Below are positions 63,690-64,000 of a stretch of DNA of 64,000 bases, in pieces. The DNA is from Rhynochetos jubatus (lineage: Eukaryota; Chordata; Aves; Eurypygiformes; Rhynochetidae), in the NCBI GenBank assembly GCA_027574665.1, contig CM050648.1, positions 138,446,175-138,510,174 of the forward strand. The letters are read 5' to 3'. Numbering within the stretch: position 1 is the stretch's first letter; each line of letters begins with the position of its first letter. A program made the position numbers and the translations under genes. The notes beneath the pieces were generated by a model. It had not been told where the DNA came from. It worked only from the letters and a program-made list of their open reading frames with translations, and searched no databases.

Positions 63690-64000
63690 GTAAGGATCAG
63701 TGTTTAAATTTTCCTTTATAAATGAGAATCATAGTAACGTATCTGTGGAAGCTTAATAGTTATCAGCCTTCAGTGGTGTGAAGTGTGCCTGGGTGGAGTG
63801 GACCACACTTGTGTGCACCCGTTACATGGAAACTGGAGGTATTAGGCCAGTGTTAAGATGCTTTTGCCAACCACAGTGTCACGGGGACAGCTGTTGGTAC
63901 AGATGGCATTGACAGGCTCTGGGCACAGATGGAGCAAGGCTCAACAACGTCCTCATTGAGGCTGCGTTTGAGACTGAACCTGAAGTAATGCTGTGGGCTC
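63690..64000 (+). other. INF2: INF2 intron 5, truncated by window end
   Basis: It starts with gtaagg and continues to the end of the window. The remaining exons, encoding the rest of the inhibitory domain, the proline-rich FH1, the FH2 and the C-terminal DAD/WH2-like region, lie to the right. Confidence 0.9.

Overview
This window is vertebrate nuclear DNA, most probably from a bird. There are no bacterial-style operons. The only gene I can identify is split into short exons with GT/GC...AG introns. The interspersed repeats are of avian or sauropsid type: a solo LTR of a family I recognise from bird genomes, a CR1 3' tail, and several very old CR1/L3-class LINE relics. The species cannot be fixed from the sequence.

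Layout. Positions 1 to about 41,200 look intergenic. They hold a CpG island with no recognisable gene (about 10.76-11.07 kb), a weaker GC-rich patch (about 16.33-16.72 kb), a possible hAT transposon end (19.13 kb), a 737-bp solo LTR (20,497-21,233), a cluster of three decayed CR1 copies all reading on the minus strand (32.95-37.42 kb), and a CR1 3' tail running into a perfect 19-copy TATTC microsatellite (39,016-39,110). I recognised no protein-coding exon in this part. The open frames there are unspliced, have no recognisable similarity, and behave like chance frames.

A strong CpG island (about 41.22-42.11 kb) is the likely promoter of the one gene recognised, INF2 (inverted formin 2), on the plus strand. 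A good splice donor at 41,848 would end a non-coding first exon. Intron 1 is then about 18.5 kb and contains a degenerate 44-bp minisatellite (42,168-42,450), a CR1 3' fragment and a candidate internal TATA promoter near 57.59 kb. Coding begins at 60,335. Four coding exons follow (60,335-60,728; 62,075-62,190; 62,712-62,871; 63,656-63,689), encoding about 234 residues of the N-terminal diaphanous inhibitory domain. The gene runs off the right edge inside intron 5. Intron 3 appears to use a GC-AG splice pair.

The most useful points are the INF2 exon model with its GC-AG intron, the orphan CpG island at 10.8 kb, the intron-1 minisatellite, the possible alternative promoter, and the repeat fossils. 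I did not find a novel multi-gene system.
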